64,000 nt of DNA from JACCYI01 sp963828075 (GCA_963828075.1 CAWHDH010000017.1:248001-312000); one strand, 5' to 3'; counted from the first letter of the stretch, positions 40,754-51,082 are shown. Translations and numbers: made by a program. The notes: a model not told the origin generated them from the letters alone.

Positions 40754-43700
40754 GCCGCTCGCGCGCCTCGGCGAGGCGCTGCTCGGCGGCCTGCAGCTCG
40801 CTCGCCGCGCGCTCGGCCTCCGGGCGAAGCGCCTCGATGTCGGCGCGGACGCGGTCGATCTCGCCGAAGAGCCGGTCGAGCTCGGAGGGTTGTTCCTCCC
40901 GGGAGCGGCGAGGGAAGCGGCGGCGGCGCGGTGCCGCGTCGGACCCGGAGTCGAGGGCGGCGATCGGCACCCCGGGCCCGTCGCCGCCGGTCCGGACCTG
41001 GCGGACCGCGTCGTCGAGCCAGGTCCGCATGCGGTCGAGCTCGCGCATCCGCGCCTGGATCTGGTCGAGCTCAGCACGCGCGGACTGCTCGGCGGCCGCA
41101 TGCTCGGCGAGCGCCGACTCGACCTCGGGGTCGGGTGCCCGCGGCTGCGGGGCGGGGAGGGAGGGGGGAGGCGCCGGCTCGGCGCGCAGGTTCGTCAGCT
41201 CGTTTTGCAGGCGTCCGACGACGCCGCGTGCCTGGGCGACCTCCGTCTCGGCGCGCGCGATCCGGTCCTCGAGCCGCTCGCGCTCCGCGGCCCAGGACTC
41301 CTCGTTGGCGAGCACGTCGGCGAGCGCGGTCTCCAGCTGCGCGATGCGGTGCTCGCGCTCGGACAGGTGATGCGCGAGCGCCTCGAGCTCGGCGACGGAG
41401 GGCCGGCTCTCGCGGATCGCCACGGCGGTGCTTTCGGCCTCGTCGAGCTCCTGGGCGGCGCGCTCGCGCTCGGCCTGCAGGCGGTCGGTCTCCGCGCGCG
41501 CGTGCTCGAGCGCAGCCTCGAGATCAGCGGCGCGCGCGAGGGCGGCGTCGCGGTCGGCCGTGACCTGCGCCTCGGCCGCGAGGGCGGCGTCGCGTTCGGC
41601 GGTGCGTTCGGCCTCGGCGGCGTGCGCGGCGTCGCGTTCGGCGGTGCGTTCGGCCTCGGCGGCGTGCGCGGCGTCGCGTTCGGCGGTGCGTTCGGCCTGG
41701 GCGGCGTGCGCGGCGTCGCGTTCGGCGGCTCGTTCGGCCTCGGCGGCGTGCGCGGCGTCGCGCTCGCCCTGCGCCGCCAGCGCCGCGTCGCGCTCGGCCG
41801 AGAGCGCTGCCTGGGTTCGCCGTTCGCGCTCCTCCGCGTCGGCGACGTGCCGTTCGAGGTCCGCGACTCGCTCGCGCGCCTCACGAAGCCGTTCCGCGCC
41901 GGCCGCCAGCTCCCCTGCGTGGCGCTCGCCCAACTCCGCACGAACGCGGTCGGCCCGCGACTCCTGCTCGGCGGCGGCGTCGAGGGCGGCGGCCAGGTGC
42001 TCCACGCGCTCCGACAGACCGGCGCCGGCGGCGCGGGTGCGCTCCAGTTCGGTCTCCAGCTCGCGGGCGCGGCGTTCGCTCGTCTCGACGTCGGTGCGCG
42101 TTCCCCGCGCCTCCTGAAGCTCGGCTTCCAGGCCGGCGGCGCGCCGCTCGCCGGCTTCCAGCTCGACGCGGGCGCCATCGAGCTCGGCGCGCAGGGATTC
42201 GAGCGCGGCGTTCGACCGATCGTGCTCGGCTCGCGCGGCGTCGAGCTCCGCGGTGAGGGCGTCGACGCGATCGGCCGCCGAGTCACGTTCGTCCCCGATG
42301 CTCGCCAGCCCGGCACGCAGCGCGGCGGCGTCGGCGGCCGCCGACTCGGCCTGGGCAAGCCGCGCCTGGAGGGTCGCGCGGTCGGCGGCCACGACCTCTG
42401 CCTCCGCCGCCGAGGTCGCACGCTCCTGGTCGAGGCCGGCGACGAGGTCCGCGACACGACCGGCCTCCGCGTCGCGCTCATCGCGCGTCGCGTCGAGCTG
42501 CTCGCCGAGCGCGGCGGCGCGCTGCTCGGCGGTGGCGCTCCGGTCGTACGCCTCGGCGACCTGCCGCTCGAGCTCCGAGAGTCCACTCCGCGACCGCTCG
42601 GCCTCCTCCCGCAGCTGGGCGTCGAGGGCCTGCGCACGCTCGGCGGCCTGCATGGCTTCGTCGCGGGCGGCGGCCAGTGCCGCCTGCAGGTCCTCCGCGC
42701 GCGCCTCGGCTTCCGCGCGTGCGCGATCGAGGGTGGCTCGCTCCGCGTCGAGTGCCGTCACCCGCGCCCGCGCGGCGTCACGCTCCCCGGCCAGCGAGTG
42801 CGATGTCTCGCGCGCGGACCGGATCTCAGCTTCGAGTCGCGCGCGCTCGCACTCGGCGGCGTCGGTCCGCGCCTCGAGCTCGGCCTCCAGCGCGTCGAGG
42901 CGCGAACGGGCAGCGTCGACCTCGCCGGCGAGCCGCTCTCGCTCCGCCTCGGAGGTCCCTTCCTGGGCGCGAGCCGCTTCGAGCTGGTCCTGCAACCGCT
43001 CGCGCTCCGCCTCGACAGCGGCGTACTCCGAACGGGCGGCGTAGAGCTGTTCGCGAAGCCGCACCTGGTCCTGCTCGCCGGCCTCGTGGTCGGCTTGCGT
43101 GGACTCGAGCTGTGCCCGGAGGCGTTCGCGTTCTGTCGCGAGGGCGTCGTGGTGAGCTTGCGCGGACTCGAGCTCTGCGTGGAGGCGTTCGCGTTCTGTC
43201 GCGACGGCGTCGTGGTGAGCTTGGGCGGATTCGAACTGCGAACGGAGACGGTCCTGTTCCTCCTGCGTCGCGGCGTGTTGTGTGAGCGCGGCGTCGAGAC
43301 GCGCCTGGAGCGTCGTGAGGTCGGCGGCGACCGCTTGGTGGGCGGCCTCGGCGGCCGCGAGCTTGGCCGCGATCTCGGTCCGTTCGCCGCGGGCGCCCTC
43401 GAGCTGCGCCGCGACCCGATCGCGTTCCTGGAGCGCGGTGCGCGCGTCCGCCCGGAGACCGGCGAGGTCGGCCCGCGCGGCGTCCAGCTCGATGGTGAGG
43501 GAGCCGATGCGTTCGTCGAGCTCGCGCGCCCGTGCGGCCTCCGCAAGGCGCTCCTCACCCGCCCCGTCGAGCTGTTGCCGGATGTGCTCGCGCTCCTCGC
43601 CCGCAGTCTCGACTTCGGCCTGGAGGGCGCGTATGCGCCGATCCGCGGCGTCGACCTCGGTCTCGAGAGCGCGGGCGCGCTCCTGGGCGGTGTCGACCTC

Positions 43701-46700
43701 GGTCTGGAGCGCGCGGGTTCGTTCGTGGGCCGAGTCGAGATCGGCCTCGAGATCGCGTGCGCGCCGGTCGGCGGACTCGGCCTGCGCCTGCCGCTGCGCT
43801 CGATCGGCCTCGCCCTGTGCCGCCAGCGCTCTCAGCCGCTCGTCGAGCTCCGCTGCGCGGGTGTCGGCGGCGGCGATGCGGACGTCGAGCTCCTCGCGGG
43901 TCCGGTCGAGCTCCGCAGCCAGCTCGCCACGCGCCAGCTCCGCCGCCTCGACCTCCGCGGTCACCTCCACCCGCCCCTGCTCCGCCGAGGCGAGCTCGGC
44001 GGTGACGGCGGAGACGCGCGCCTCGAGCTGGTGCTCGCGCTCCTGCGCGGCGGCGAGCTGGTCCTCGAGGCGGGCGCGCATGGCGGTCAGCTCGGTGGAG
44101 CGGCCGGCGCTCGTCTCCTGCGCGCCCTCGAGCTCGGCCGCGAGGACCCGCGCTCGCTCTTCGAGAGCGGCGGAGCGCTGCTCCGCCGAAGCCAGCCGAT
44201 CCTCGAGCTCCGCGCGGACCCGGACGATCTCCGCCTCGGCGTGTTCGCGGTCCCGGTTCGCGCCGTCAAGCGCTGCCTCGAGCCGCCCGATCTCCGCCTC
44301 GGCGTGTTCGTGGTCCCGGTTCGCGCCGTCAAGCGCTGCCTCGAGCCGCCCGATCTCCGCCCGCGTCTCGGCCTCCGCCGTTTCGCCGGCGTCCCGCGCG
44401 GCCTGGAGCGCGACGACCTGCTGCGCGAGTTCCGCGCGAGCGGCGGCGACAGCGCGCGCTTCGGCGTGCCGCTCGTCACGGGCGGCGGCGAGCTCGCGGA
44501 CCTGCGCGTCCAGCGCTCGGCCGCGATCCTCGGCCGCGGCGAGACTGTCTGACAGCTCGCTGCGTGTCCGTTGGAGGTCCGCCTCGCGCGCGGCGTGCGT
44601 CTCGACGGAGGTCGCGAGCTCGGCCTCGAGCCGCGACCGTTCGGCGAGCGCATCGGCCTGTCCTCGGGTGGCGCCCTCCAGCTCCGTCGTGATCGAGGCG
44701 ATCTGCTCCTGAAGACGGGTCCGCTCGGTCTCCAGCGTGGCGCGGGCGGCGGTGGCGTCGGCGACGTGCGCGGTCAGCGCGGCGATCTGCTCTTCGTGAC
44801 GCTCGCGCTCGGCGTCGGTCGCGTCGCGGGCCGTGGTGGCGGCGGCGATCTCCGCCTCGAGACGGCGGCGGTCGGCCTGGGCGTCGGCCTCGGTCTCGGC
44901 GCGGGCCTCGTTCGCGTCGTCGAGCCGTGCGGTGAGCGCGGCGACCTCGTCCTGCAGCGCCGACCGCTCGGCCTGCCCCTCGGCGTCGAGCTCGTCGCGG
45001 GCGGCGCCGGCGCGGTCCAGCCGTCCGGTGAGCTCGGCGATCTGCTCCTGCAGCCGCAGCCGCTGCTCCTCGGACTCGGCTTCGAGCCGCGTGGTGGATC
45101 GCGTGGCCGCTTCGAGCGAGGTCGACAGCGCAGCGATCCGGTCCTCGAGCCGGGCCTGCTCGACGTCGGCCGCGGCGCGGGCCTGGTTTGCTCGCCCGAG
45201 GTCGGCGGTGAGGGCGGCAACGGCGTCGCGCAGTTCCGAGCGCTCAGCGTCCGTCTCGGCGTCGAACGCGGCGAAGGTCGCCTGTGCCGACTCGAGCTCG
45301 GCGGCGACCCGGCTGCGGGCCTGGAGGGCGACCTCCAGCTCGCTCGTCAGGCGGTCGAGATCTGCCTCGGATCGGCGCCGCGCGTCGTGGGCCTCCGCGG
45401 CCTCCGACCGGGCGGCGTCGAGTTCCTCGTCGAGTCTCGCGAGCCGATCCTCGAGGGTCCGGCGGGCCTCCGTGGACGCTCGGACGGCTTCCTCGCGCTC
45501 GGCGAGCGCGGCGGTCAGCTCGCGGACGTGGCCGTCGAGCTCGCGCGACCGGATCTCCGACGTGTCGAGTCGGGCCGTGAGCTCGCTCCGCACCCGGTCG
45601 AGCTCCGCTTCGAGGGCGGTGCGCCGGATCTGCGCCTCGTCGGCGAGCGCGGTCGCGGCGGCGAGCTCGTCGGAGAGCCTGCGCTCGAGCTCCCTGGCGT
45701 GGTGCGCGGCGGCCTCGGACCGGGCGTCGGCGTCGGCGCCGCGGGCGACGGCTGCCGCGAGCTCGCCTTCGAGTCGCTCGCGCTCCTCGTCGGCCCCGGC
45801 CTGCAGAGCGGTGCGCGCCGCCTGGGCGGCCTCCACTTGCGCGGCGAGAGCGGAGATCTCCTCCCGCCAGCGGGCATCGTCGTCGTTGGTCGCCTCCAGC
45901 CGCGCCGACACGGCCGCGAGCTGCTCGGCGAGCCCCGACCGTTCGACCTCATGGGCTTCGATCGCCGTCTCGTGGTCGGCCGCGAGAGCGGCGATCTCGG
46001 CTTCCAGCCGCTCGCGGTCCGCCCCGGCCCGGACGCGGGCGTTCGCGAACTCGGCCTCCAGTGCTTCTCGGGCTGCATCTGCCGCTTGTGCGTCGTCGCG
46101 GGCGTTGCCGAGTTCGGCCTCGAACCGGCGAGCGGCGTCCCGTGCCGCGGCGGTCTCGGTGCGGGCGGCCTGGAGTTCTGCGGTCGTCCGCGCGAGCTCC
46201 GCCTCGGTCGAGCGGCGGGCGGCGTCGAGTCGTGCGGTGAGGTCGGCGAGCCGCGTCTCGACCGCGTGGCGGGCCTCGTGCGCCGCGCCCGCATCGCCCT
46301 CGGTGTCGGCGAGCGTCGCGGTGAGCTCTCTGACGCGCTCGTCGAGCGCGTGCGCTCGCTGCTCGGCGTCGTCGAGGTCGCTCCTCGCCTGGTCGAGCTC
46401 GGCCTGGAGGCGCGTGCGCTCCGCCTGCAGCTCGGCCTCGAGGTGCGCGCGCGCGTCGCCGGCCGCCTCGAGCTCGGCGGCGAGCGTGTGCGTCTGCGCG
46501 TCCAGCGCCTCGCGGGCGCGGGCGGTCTCCGCGACCTCGTCCTCGAAGGCGGCGCGCCCCGCCGCCAGCTCCGCGGTGAGCTCGCCGACCCGCGCATCGA
46601 GCGTGGCCCTGTCGGCGTCGGTTGCGCTCAGGTCTGAGCGGAGGGTGGTGACCTCGATGTCGAGCGCGGCCCGCGCGTCGTTCGCTGCCGTCAGGTCTGA

Positions 46701-49700
46701 GCGGAGAGTGCTGACCTCGATGTCGAGCGCGGCCCGCGATTCGTTCGCCGCTGCAAGGTCGCCGGCCAGGGCGTCGATCCGCTGGTCGAGCGCTCGCCGC
46801 GCGTCGCCCGACGCCACCAGCTCGGCGTCGAGGGCTGCCGCGCGGGCCTCGAGCTCGCCCGCGCGCTGCTCGGCCGCGGCGAGCCGCTCCGTGAGCTCGC
46901 CGCCGGCGCGTTCGGCCTCGGCGCCGAGCTCCATGGCGGCGGCGAGGTCGGCCTCGCGCCGCGTCGCCTCGGCCTGGGCGTCGGAGGCCAGTGCGATGGC
47001 CGTCGCGAGCTCGCGCTGGAGCCGGACGCGCGCTCCGTCCGCGGACGCGAGCGACTCCTCCAGTCGCGCCCGCTCCTCCTGGGCGGCCTGGAGGTCCGAA
47101 GAGAGTGCTTCGAGCCGCGCCTCGACCCCGCTCGATCGCTGCTCTGTGCGCGCCAGCCGGCCGGCGAGGTCACTACCGGTGGTTTCGAGCTCCGCCTGCC
47201 GGCGCTGCGCGGCCCGCAGCTCCTCGTGCGCGGCGGACCGCTCGAGCTCGGCGGCTTCCTGCGCGGCCGCGTGGGTGGCCAGTTGAGCCTCGAGCTCGCC
47301 GGAGCGGTGCTCGGCCGCGGCGAGTCGCGAGTTGAGGTCATCGCGCGCCGCGCCGAGCGCCTCGATCTCCGCGGTGAGGTCGCGCGAGTGCTGATCCGCC
47401 GCGTCGAGCTGATCGTGGAGCACCTGACGTTCGCGAGTTGCGTCCGCGAGCGCGGCCTCGAGCTCGGTGCGCGCGGCATCGGTGGCTTGCACCTCGGCGC
47501 GCAGGACGGTGAGCAGCAGCTCGAGCTCGCTCGACCGGTCCTCGGCGGTGGTCAGGCGCTCGTCGAGCTCGCGGCGGAGCGTTTCCGCTTCGGCGCCGCG
47601 CGCGATGGCCTCCTGGTGGGCGGCGCTGGCGCGGTCGCGTTCGTCGGCCAGCGACTGAAGTTGTTCGACAACTTCCTCCGCGCGCTGCGCGGCCGCTGCG
47701 AGCTGCGCCTCGAGTCGCCGGCGCTCGCCGATGGCCTCCTCGAGCGTGGTCTCGAGCTCGGTCCGGCTCGCCTGCGTCGATTCCAGCTCGGTGCCGAGCG
47801 CCGCAAGCTGGACATCGAGTTCGCGCGTCCGGTTTTCGGCCGCGGTGACCCGACTCTCGAGCTCGCGACGGGACGCGTCCGCGTCGGTGCTGGTCGCGAC
47901 GGTGGCGTCGAGCTCCGTCCGGAGTCGCTCGGCGGTGGTGTCGGCCTCCTCGCGTGCGGCGGTCGCGCGATCGCGGTCGGCGGCCAGCGCGCTCACGCGT
48001 TCGTCGAGTTCCCGGCGCTCGTGCGCTGCGTCCGCGAGCGCGCCCTCGAGCTCCGCGCGCGCGGCGTCAGTCTCGGCCCGGCGCTCCTCCGTGGACTGCA
48101 GCTCGTCCCGCAGCACCGCGAGCAGCAACTCGAGCTCGGCCGACCGGTCCTCGGCAGCGATCACGCGTTCCTCGAGGTCGCGCCGCGCTCTCTCCAGCTC
48201 AGAGGTTCGGTCCTGGGCCGCCTGGAGCTCGGATGCGAGGTTCTGCTGCGCGGTCAGCGCCTGCTCGTCGGCCGCTTCGCGGGCGGCGAGGGCGCCGTCG
48301 CGCTCGGTGGTCAGCTCGCTCAGGCGTTCGTCGAGTTCCTCCGCGCGTTGCGCGGCCGCTCCGAGCTGCTCCTCGAGGTGCCGGCGCTCGCGGAGCGCCT
48401 CCTCGAACGTGGTCTCGAGCTCGGTTCGGCTCGCCTGGGTCGAGTGCAGCTCGTCGCCGAGCGCGGCGAGCTGGACGTCGAGCTCGTGCGTCCGGTTTTC
48501 GGCCGCGGCGACCCGGCTCTCGAGGTCGCGACGGGACGCCTCCGCGTCGGTGCTGGTCGCGACGGTGGCGTCGAGCTCCGCCCGGAGTCGCTCGGCGGTG
48601 GTGTCGGCCTCCTCTCGCGCGGCGTTCGCGCGATCGCGGTCGGCGGCCAGCGCGCTCACGCGCTCGTCGAGTTCCCGGCGCTCGCGCACCGCGTCCGCGA
48701 GCGCGACGTCGGTCTCCGCCCGGCGCTCCTCCGTAGAACGGAGCTCGTCACGGAGCACCGCGAGCAGCAGCTCGAGCTCGGCCGACCGGTCCTCGGAGGC
48801 GGTGACGCGGGCCACGAGGTCGCGCCGGGCGTCCTCGAGCTCCGAGCCGCGGATTTGGGCCGCCCGGAGCTCGGAGGCGAGGCTCGCGTGGGCGGTCTGC
48901 GCCTGCTCGTCGGCCGCTACGCGGGCGGCGATGGCGCGGTCGCGCTCGGCGGTCAGCGCGCTCACGCGTTCGTCGAGTTCCTCCGTGCGTCCCTCGGCGA
49001 TCGCCAGCCGGTCGGCGAGTCCGTGGCGCTCGCGGGTGTGCTCCTCGACGGTGGCCATCAATTGCCCGCGCGTGGCTTCGGCCTCGGTCCGGCTCGCGTG
49101 TGCGGCACGAAGCTCTTCGCGAACGGCGGCGAGGTTCAGCTCGAGCTCGCGTGACCGCTCGTCGGCCGCCGTGACGCGGTCCTCGAGCGCACGGCGGGCG
49201 GCCTCGGTCTCGGCAGCGGCGGCGCCGAGGTCGGCCGCGAGGCGCTCGTGGTCGGCGCGTGCCTCCTCGGCGGCGGCGAGGAGGCGCTCGCGATCGGCGG
49301 TCAGCGCGTTCACGCGCTCGTCGAGCTCCTCCGTGCGCCGCTCGGCGACCCCGAGCCGTTCATCGAGTTCATGGCGCTCGAGCGTCGCGTCTCCAACGGC
49401 GGCGGCGAGTCGCTCGTCGAGTTCATGACGCTCGCGGGTCGCGTCGGCCAGGGCGGACTCGAGCTCCGAGGTGCGTGACTGCGCCGCCTCGAACTTGGAG
49501 GCCAGTGCCTGCGCCTGCTCGTCGGCCTCCTCGCGCTCGGCGGTCAGCGCGTTCAGCCGGTCGTCGAGCTCCTCGGCGCGTCCCTCGGCTGCCGCGAGCC
49601 GGGCGGAGAGCTCGGCCGCCGCAGCGTCGAGGTCGGCTCGCGCCGACTCGGCCGCCACGCCGCGTTCCTCGGTGGAGTCACGCAGGGCCGCAAGCAGCAC

Positions 49701-51074
49701 TTCGAGCTCGGCCGACCGATCCTCCACCTGCGAGCTGCGAGACTGCGCCGCCTCGAGCTCGGAGGCCAGGGCCCGCGCCTCCTCACTTGCGCTGTCGCGC
49801 TCGGTGGCCAGCGTGCTCAGGCGGTCGTCGAGCTCCTGCGCGCGGCTCTCGGCTGCGGCGAGCCGGCCGGAGAGCTCGGCCGCAGCGTTCTGGACGTCTG
49901 CACGCGCTGCCTCCGCGTCCGAGCGGCGCTGGTCCGTCGAGCGCAGCTCGTCGCGGAGGGCCGCGAGCTGCACCTCGAGCTCGCTCGACCGCTCGTCGAC
50001 CGCGGCGACGTGGTCTTCGAGCTCCCGCCGCCGCGCATCGGCGGCCCCGACCTCCGCCTCCAGGGCTGCGCGGGACTCGAGGAGGGCACGCTCGCGCTCG
50101 CCGGACAGCGCTTGGAGCTCCTCGGCACGCACCTGTGCTCCGGCCAGCTCGTCGCTGCGTGCACGGATCCGGTCGTCGAGCTCCTGCGACCGGCGATCCG
50201 CGTCGGCCAGGCGTCCCTGCAGCTCGGTCCCGGCGAGCTCCGCCTCGCCCGCCCGCTGCTCGGACGCCGAGAGGCGGCGTTCGAGATCGGTCCGAACCCG
50301 GTCGAGCTCCTCGCGTGCCTCGGACTCGACCTCCGCGAACCGCTCGGTGGCCGCCCGCAGGTCGGCCTCGAGGCGCGCGCGCTCGGCCTGCCCGGCGGCG
50401 GCGTCGGACTCGAGGGCCGCCGCCGCGGCCTCGAGCTCCGCCGCCCGCACAGCCGCCGCCTGAACCTCCTGGTCGAGCGCGGCCGCCCGCTCCTGCGCCG
50501 AGGCGAGCCCGGCCTCGAGCTCGTCGCGCGCCGCGTCGGCCCGCTCGGCGCGGTCGGTCGCCGCCGCCAACTCGGCCTCGAGCACCGCGCGCGCCGCATC
50601 ACTGCGCTGCCGCTCGTCGTCCACCTCGGCCGACCGCGCCTCGGCCGCCGCGAGGCGGGCCTCGAGCTCGGCCTGCTGGGCATCGGCACGCTGCTCGAGC
50701 GCCCGGATCCGGCGCTGCGCCTCGGCCAGCTCCTCCCGGGCGGTCGCGACCTCACGGGCGTCCTCGTCCTCCTCCGCCTCGACCAGGGCGCCCGGACCGA
50801 CGGGCGCCGGGAGCGCGACGGTGCCGACCGGCCCGCGCAGGCCGAAGCGCGCGCCGCGCGCGTCGAGCAGGGCGACGGGGACCGGGTACGCGGCCCGCCA
50901 CTCGCCGCCGGGGCGCGGCGGATCGGGGAGCGGCGGGAACGCACGGTCGCCGATGAGCAGCTCGACGCCGACGGGTGCGTCGACGCCGCTCCAGCGCCCG
51001 CTGACCCGCAGCAGCGAGGTGCTGGCCGAGGCGTCCACGCGTGCAAAGCGCTCGAGGACGAAAACGGCCCGCAT
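40737..51074 (-). CDS. Giant coiled-coil protein, 3,445 residues
   Basis: One unbroken frame of 10.3 kb. Residues 1-98 are a beta-rich domain (VFVLERFARVDASASTSLLR, VSGRW, GTVALPAPVGP). Residues about 100-3298 are almost pure coiled coil: Ala, Glu, Arg, Leu, Asp and Gln, with motifs such as LAAAEQRAGELEARAAALDAE recurring every 20-30 residues and no Pro or Gly breaks of note; fully extended it would be near 470 nm. Then a Pro-rich hinge (EPAPPPSLPAPQPRAP), a short coil, a basic patch RRRRFPRRSR and a final coil of about 48 residues. No signal peptide, membrane helix or ATPase motif, so not SMC. The N-domain is shared with the protein at 60760. A TACGAT box lies 8 bases before the ATG. Structural or scaffold role is inferred; function unknown. 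Confidence 0.85.
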   Translation of the reverse strand: MRAVFVLERFARVDASASTSLLRVSGRWSGVDAPVGVELLIGDRAFPPLPDPPRPGGEWRAAYPVPVALLDARGARFGLRGPVGTVALPAPVGPGALVEAEEDEDAREVATAREELAEAQRRIRALEQRADAQQAELEARLAAAEARSAEVDDERQRSDAARAVLEAELAAATDRAERADAARDELEAGLASAQERAAALDQEVQAAAVRAAELEAAAAALESDAAAGQAERARLEADLRAATERFAEVESEAREELDRVRTDLERRLSASEQRAGEAELAGTELQGRLADADRRSQELDDRIRARSDELAGAQVRAEELQALSGERERALLESRAALEAEVGAADARRRELEDHVAAVDERSSELEVQLAALRDELRSTDQRRSDAEAARADVQNAAAELSGRLAAAESRAQELDDRLSTLATERDSASEEARALASELEAAQSRSSQVEDRSAELEVLLAALRDSTEERGVAAESARADLDAAAAELSARLAAAEGRAEELDDRLNALTAEREEADEQAQALASKFEAAQSRTSELESALADATRERHELDERLAAAVGDATLERHELDERLGVAERRTEELDERVNALTADRERLLAAAEEARADHERLAADLGAAAAETEAARRALEDRVTAADERSRELELNLAAVREELRAAHASRTEAEATRGQLMATVEEHTRERHGLADRLAIAEGRTEELDERVSALTAERDRAIAARVAADEQAQTAHASLASELRAAQIRGSELEDARRDLVARVTASEDRSAELELLLAVLRDELRSTEERRAETDVALADAVRERRELDERVSALAADRDRANAAREEADTTAERLRAELDATVATSTDAEASRRDLESRVAAAENRTHELDVQLAALGDELHSTQASRTELETTFEEALRERRHLEEQLGAAAQRAEELDERLSELTTERDGALAAREAADEQALTAQQNLASELQAAQDRTSELERARRDLEERVIAAEDRSAELELLLAVLRDELQSTEERRAETDAARAELEGALADAAHERRELDERVSALAADRDRATAAREEADTTAERLRTELDATVATSTDADASRRELESRVTAAENRTRELDVQLAALGTELESTQASRTELETTLEEAIGERRRLEAQLAAAAQRAEEVVEQLQSLADERDRASAAHQEAIARGAEAETLRRELDERLTTAEDRSSELELLLTVLRAEVQATDAARTELEAALADATRERQVLHDQLDAADQHSRDLTAEIEALGAARDDLNSRLAAAEHRSGELEAQLATHAAAQEAAELERSAAHEELRAAQRRQAELETTGSDLAGRLARTEQRSSGVEARLEALSSDLQAAQEERARLEESLASADGARVRLQRELATAIALASDAQAEATRREADLAAAMELGAEAERAGGELTERLAAAEQRAGELEARAAALDAELVASGDARRALDQRIDALAGDLAAANESRAALDIEVSTLRSDLTAANDARAALDIEVTTLRSDLSATDADRATLDARVGELTAELAAGRAAFEDEVAETARAREALDAQTHTLAAELEAAGDARAHLEAELQAERTRLQAELDQARSDLDDAEQRAHALDERVRELTATLADTEGDAGAAHEARHAVETRLADLTARLDAARRSTEAELARTTAELQAARTETAAARDAARRFEAELGNARDDAQAADAAREALEAEFANARVRAGADRERLEAEIAALAADHETAIEAHEVERSGLAEQLAAVSARLEATNDDDARWREEISALAAQVEAAQAARTALQAGADEERERLEGELAAAVARGADADARSEAAAHHARELERRLSDELAAATALADEAQIRRTALEAELDRVRSELTARLDTSEIRSRELDGHVRELTAALAEREEAVRASTEARRTLEDRLARLDEELDAARSEAAEAHDARRRSEADLDRLTSELEVALQARSRVAAELESAQATFAAFDAETDAERSELRDAVAALTADLGRANQARAAADVEQARLEDRIAALSTSLEAATRSTTRLEAESEEQRLRLQEQIAELTGRLDRAGAARDELDAEGQAERSALQDEVAALTARLDDANEARAETEADAQADRRRLEAEIAAATTARDATDAERERHEEQIAALTAHVADATAARATLETERTRLQEQIASITTELEGATRGQADALAERSRLEAELATSVETHAAREADLQRTRSELSDSLAAAEDRGRALDAQVRELAAARDERHAEARAVAAARAELAQQVVALQAARDAGETAEAETRAEIGRLEAALDGANRDHEHAEAEIGRLEAALDGANRDREHAEAEIVRVRAELEDRLASAEQRSAALEERARVLAAELEGAQETSAGRSTELTAMRARLEDQLAAAQEREHQLEARVSAVTAELASAEQGRVEVTAEVEAAELARGELAAELDRTREELDVRIAAADTRAAELDERLRALAAQGEADRAQRQAQAESADRRARDLEADLDSAHERTRALQTEVDTAQERARALETEVDAADRRIRALQAEVETAGEEREHIRQQLDGAGEERLAEAARARELDERIGSLTIELDAARADLAGLRADARTALQERDRVAAQLEGARGERTEIAAKLAAAEAAHQAVAADLTTLQARLDAALTQHAATQEEQDRLRSQFESAQAHHDAVATERERLHAELESAQAHHDALATERERLRAQLESTQADHEAGEQDQVRLREQLYAARSEYAAVEAERERLQDQLEAARAQEGTSEAERERLAGEVDAARSRLDALEAELEARTDAAECERARLEAEIRSARETSHSLAGERDAARARVTALDAERATLDRARAEAEARAEDLQAALAAARDEAMQAAERAQALDAQLREEAERSRSGLSELERQVAEAYDRSATAEQRAAALGEQLDATRDERDAEAGRVADLVAGLDQERATSAAEAEVVAADRATLQARLAQAESAAADAAALRAGLASIGDERDSAADRVDALTAELDAARAEHDRSNAALESLRAELDGARVELEAGERRAAGLEAELQEARGTRTDVETSERRARELETELERTRAAGAGLSERVEHLAAALDAAAEQESRADRVRAELGERHAGELAAGAERLREARERVADLERHVADAEERERRTQAALSAERDAALAAQGERDAAHAAEAERAAERDAAHAAQAERTAERDAAHAAEAERTAERDAAHAAEAERTAERDAALAAEAQVTADRDAALARAADLEAALEHARAETDRLQAERERAAQELDEAESTAVAIRESRPSVAELEALAHHLSEREHRIAQLETALADVLANEESWAAERERLEDRIARAETEVAQARGVVGRLQNELTNLRAEPAPPPSLPAPQPRAPDPEVESALAEHAAAEQSARAELDQIQARMRELDRMRTWLDDAVRQVRTGGDGPGVPIAALDSGSDAAPRRRRFPRRSREEQPSELDRLFGEIDRVRADIEALRPEAERAASELQAAEQRLAEARERLNRGR
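41575..41784 (-). repeat. 42-bp tandem repeat, about 4-5 copies, in the giant gene
   Basis: Units start near 41575, 41617, 41659, 41701 and 41743; the three middle ones are almost identical. In the protein they give AERDAAHAAEAERT repeated. The first and last units have diverged at one end. Recent expansion by slippage is the simplest reading. Confidence 0.8.
44226..44351 (-). repeat. 63-bp tandem duplication in the giant gene
   Basis: Two near-identical 63-base units encode EIGRLEAALDGANRDHEHAE and its twin with one or two changes. A third, diverged copy begins after 44351. Confidence 0.75.
47512..48762 (-). repeat. Higher-order repeat of about 203-214 residues in the giant gene
   Basis: The block AEDRSAELELLLAVLRDEL recurs with its marker at 48763, 48121 and 47512, spacings of 642 and 609 bases (214 and 203 residues). 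The sequence between markers is also similar (ELDERVSALAADRDRA, STDAEASRRDLESRVAAAEN, ELDVQLAALG). A large segment was therefore duplicated in frame. Confidence 0.7.
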
Positions 51075-51082
51075 CCGGGGGA

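Noticed and set aside
41575..41784. CRISPR array from the 42-bp repeats
   Set aside because: The units are contiguous with no unique spacers and lie inside a reading frame.
40659..49428. Very long open frames on the plus strand opposite the giant gene (for example 40659-44552 and 44571-46637)
   Set aside because: They are antisense to a low-complexity Ala/Glu/Arg/Leu coding strand with GC-rich codons, which keeps several frames open. Their products are low-complexity and lack any domain or ribosome binding site.
40737..51074. SMC or other chromosome-segregation ATPase
   Set aside because: The coiled coil would attract such matches, but no Walker A, signature or Walker B motif and no hinge domain is present.
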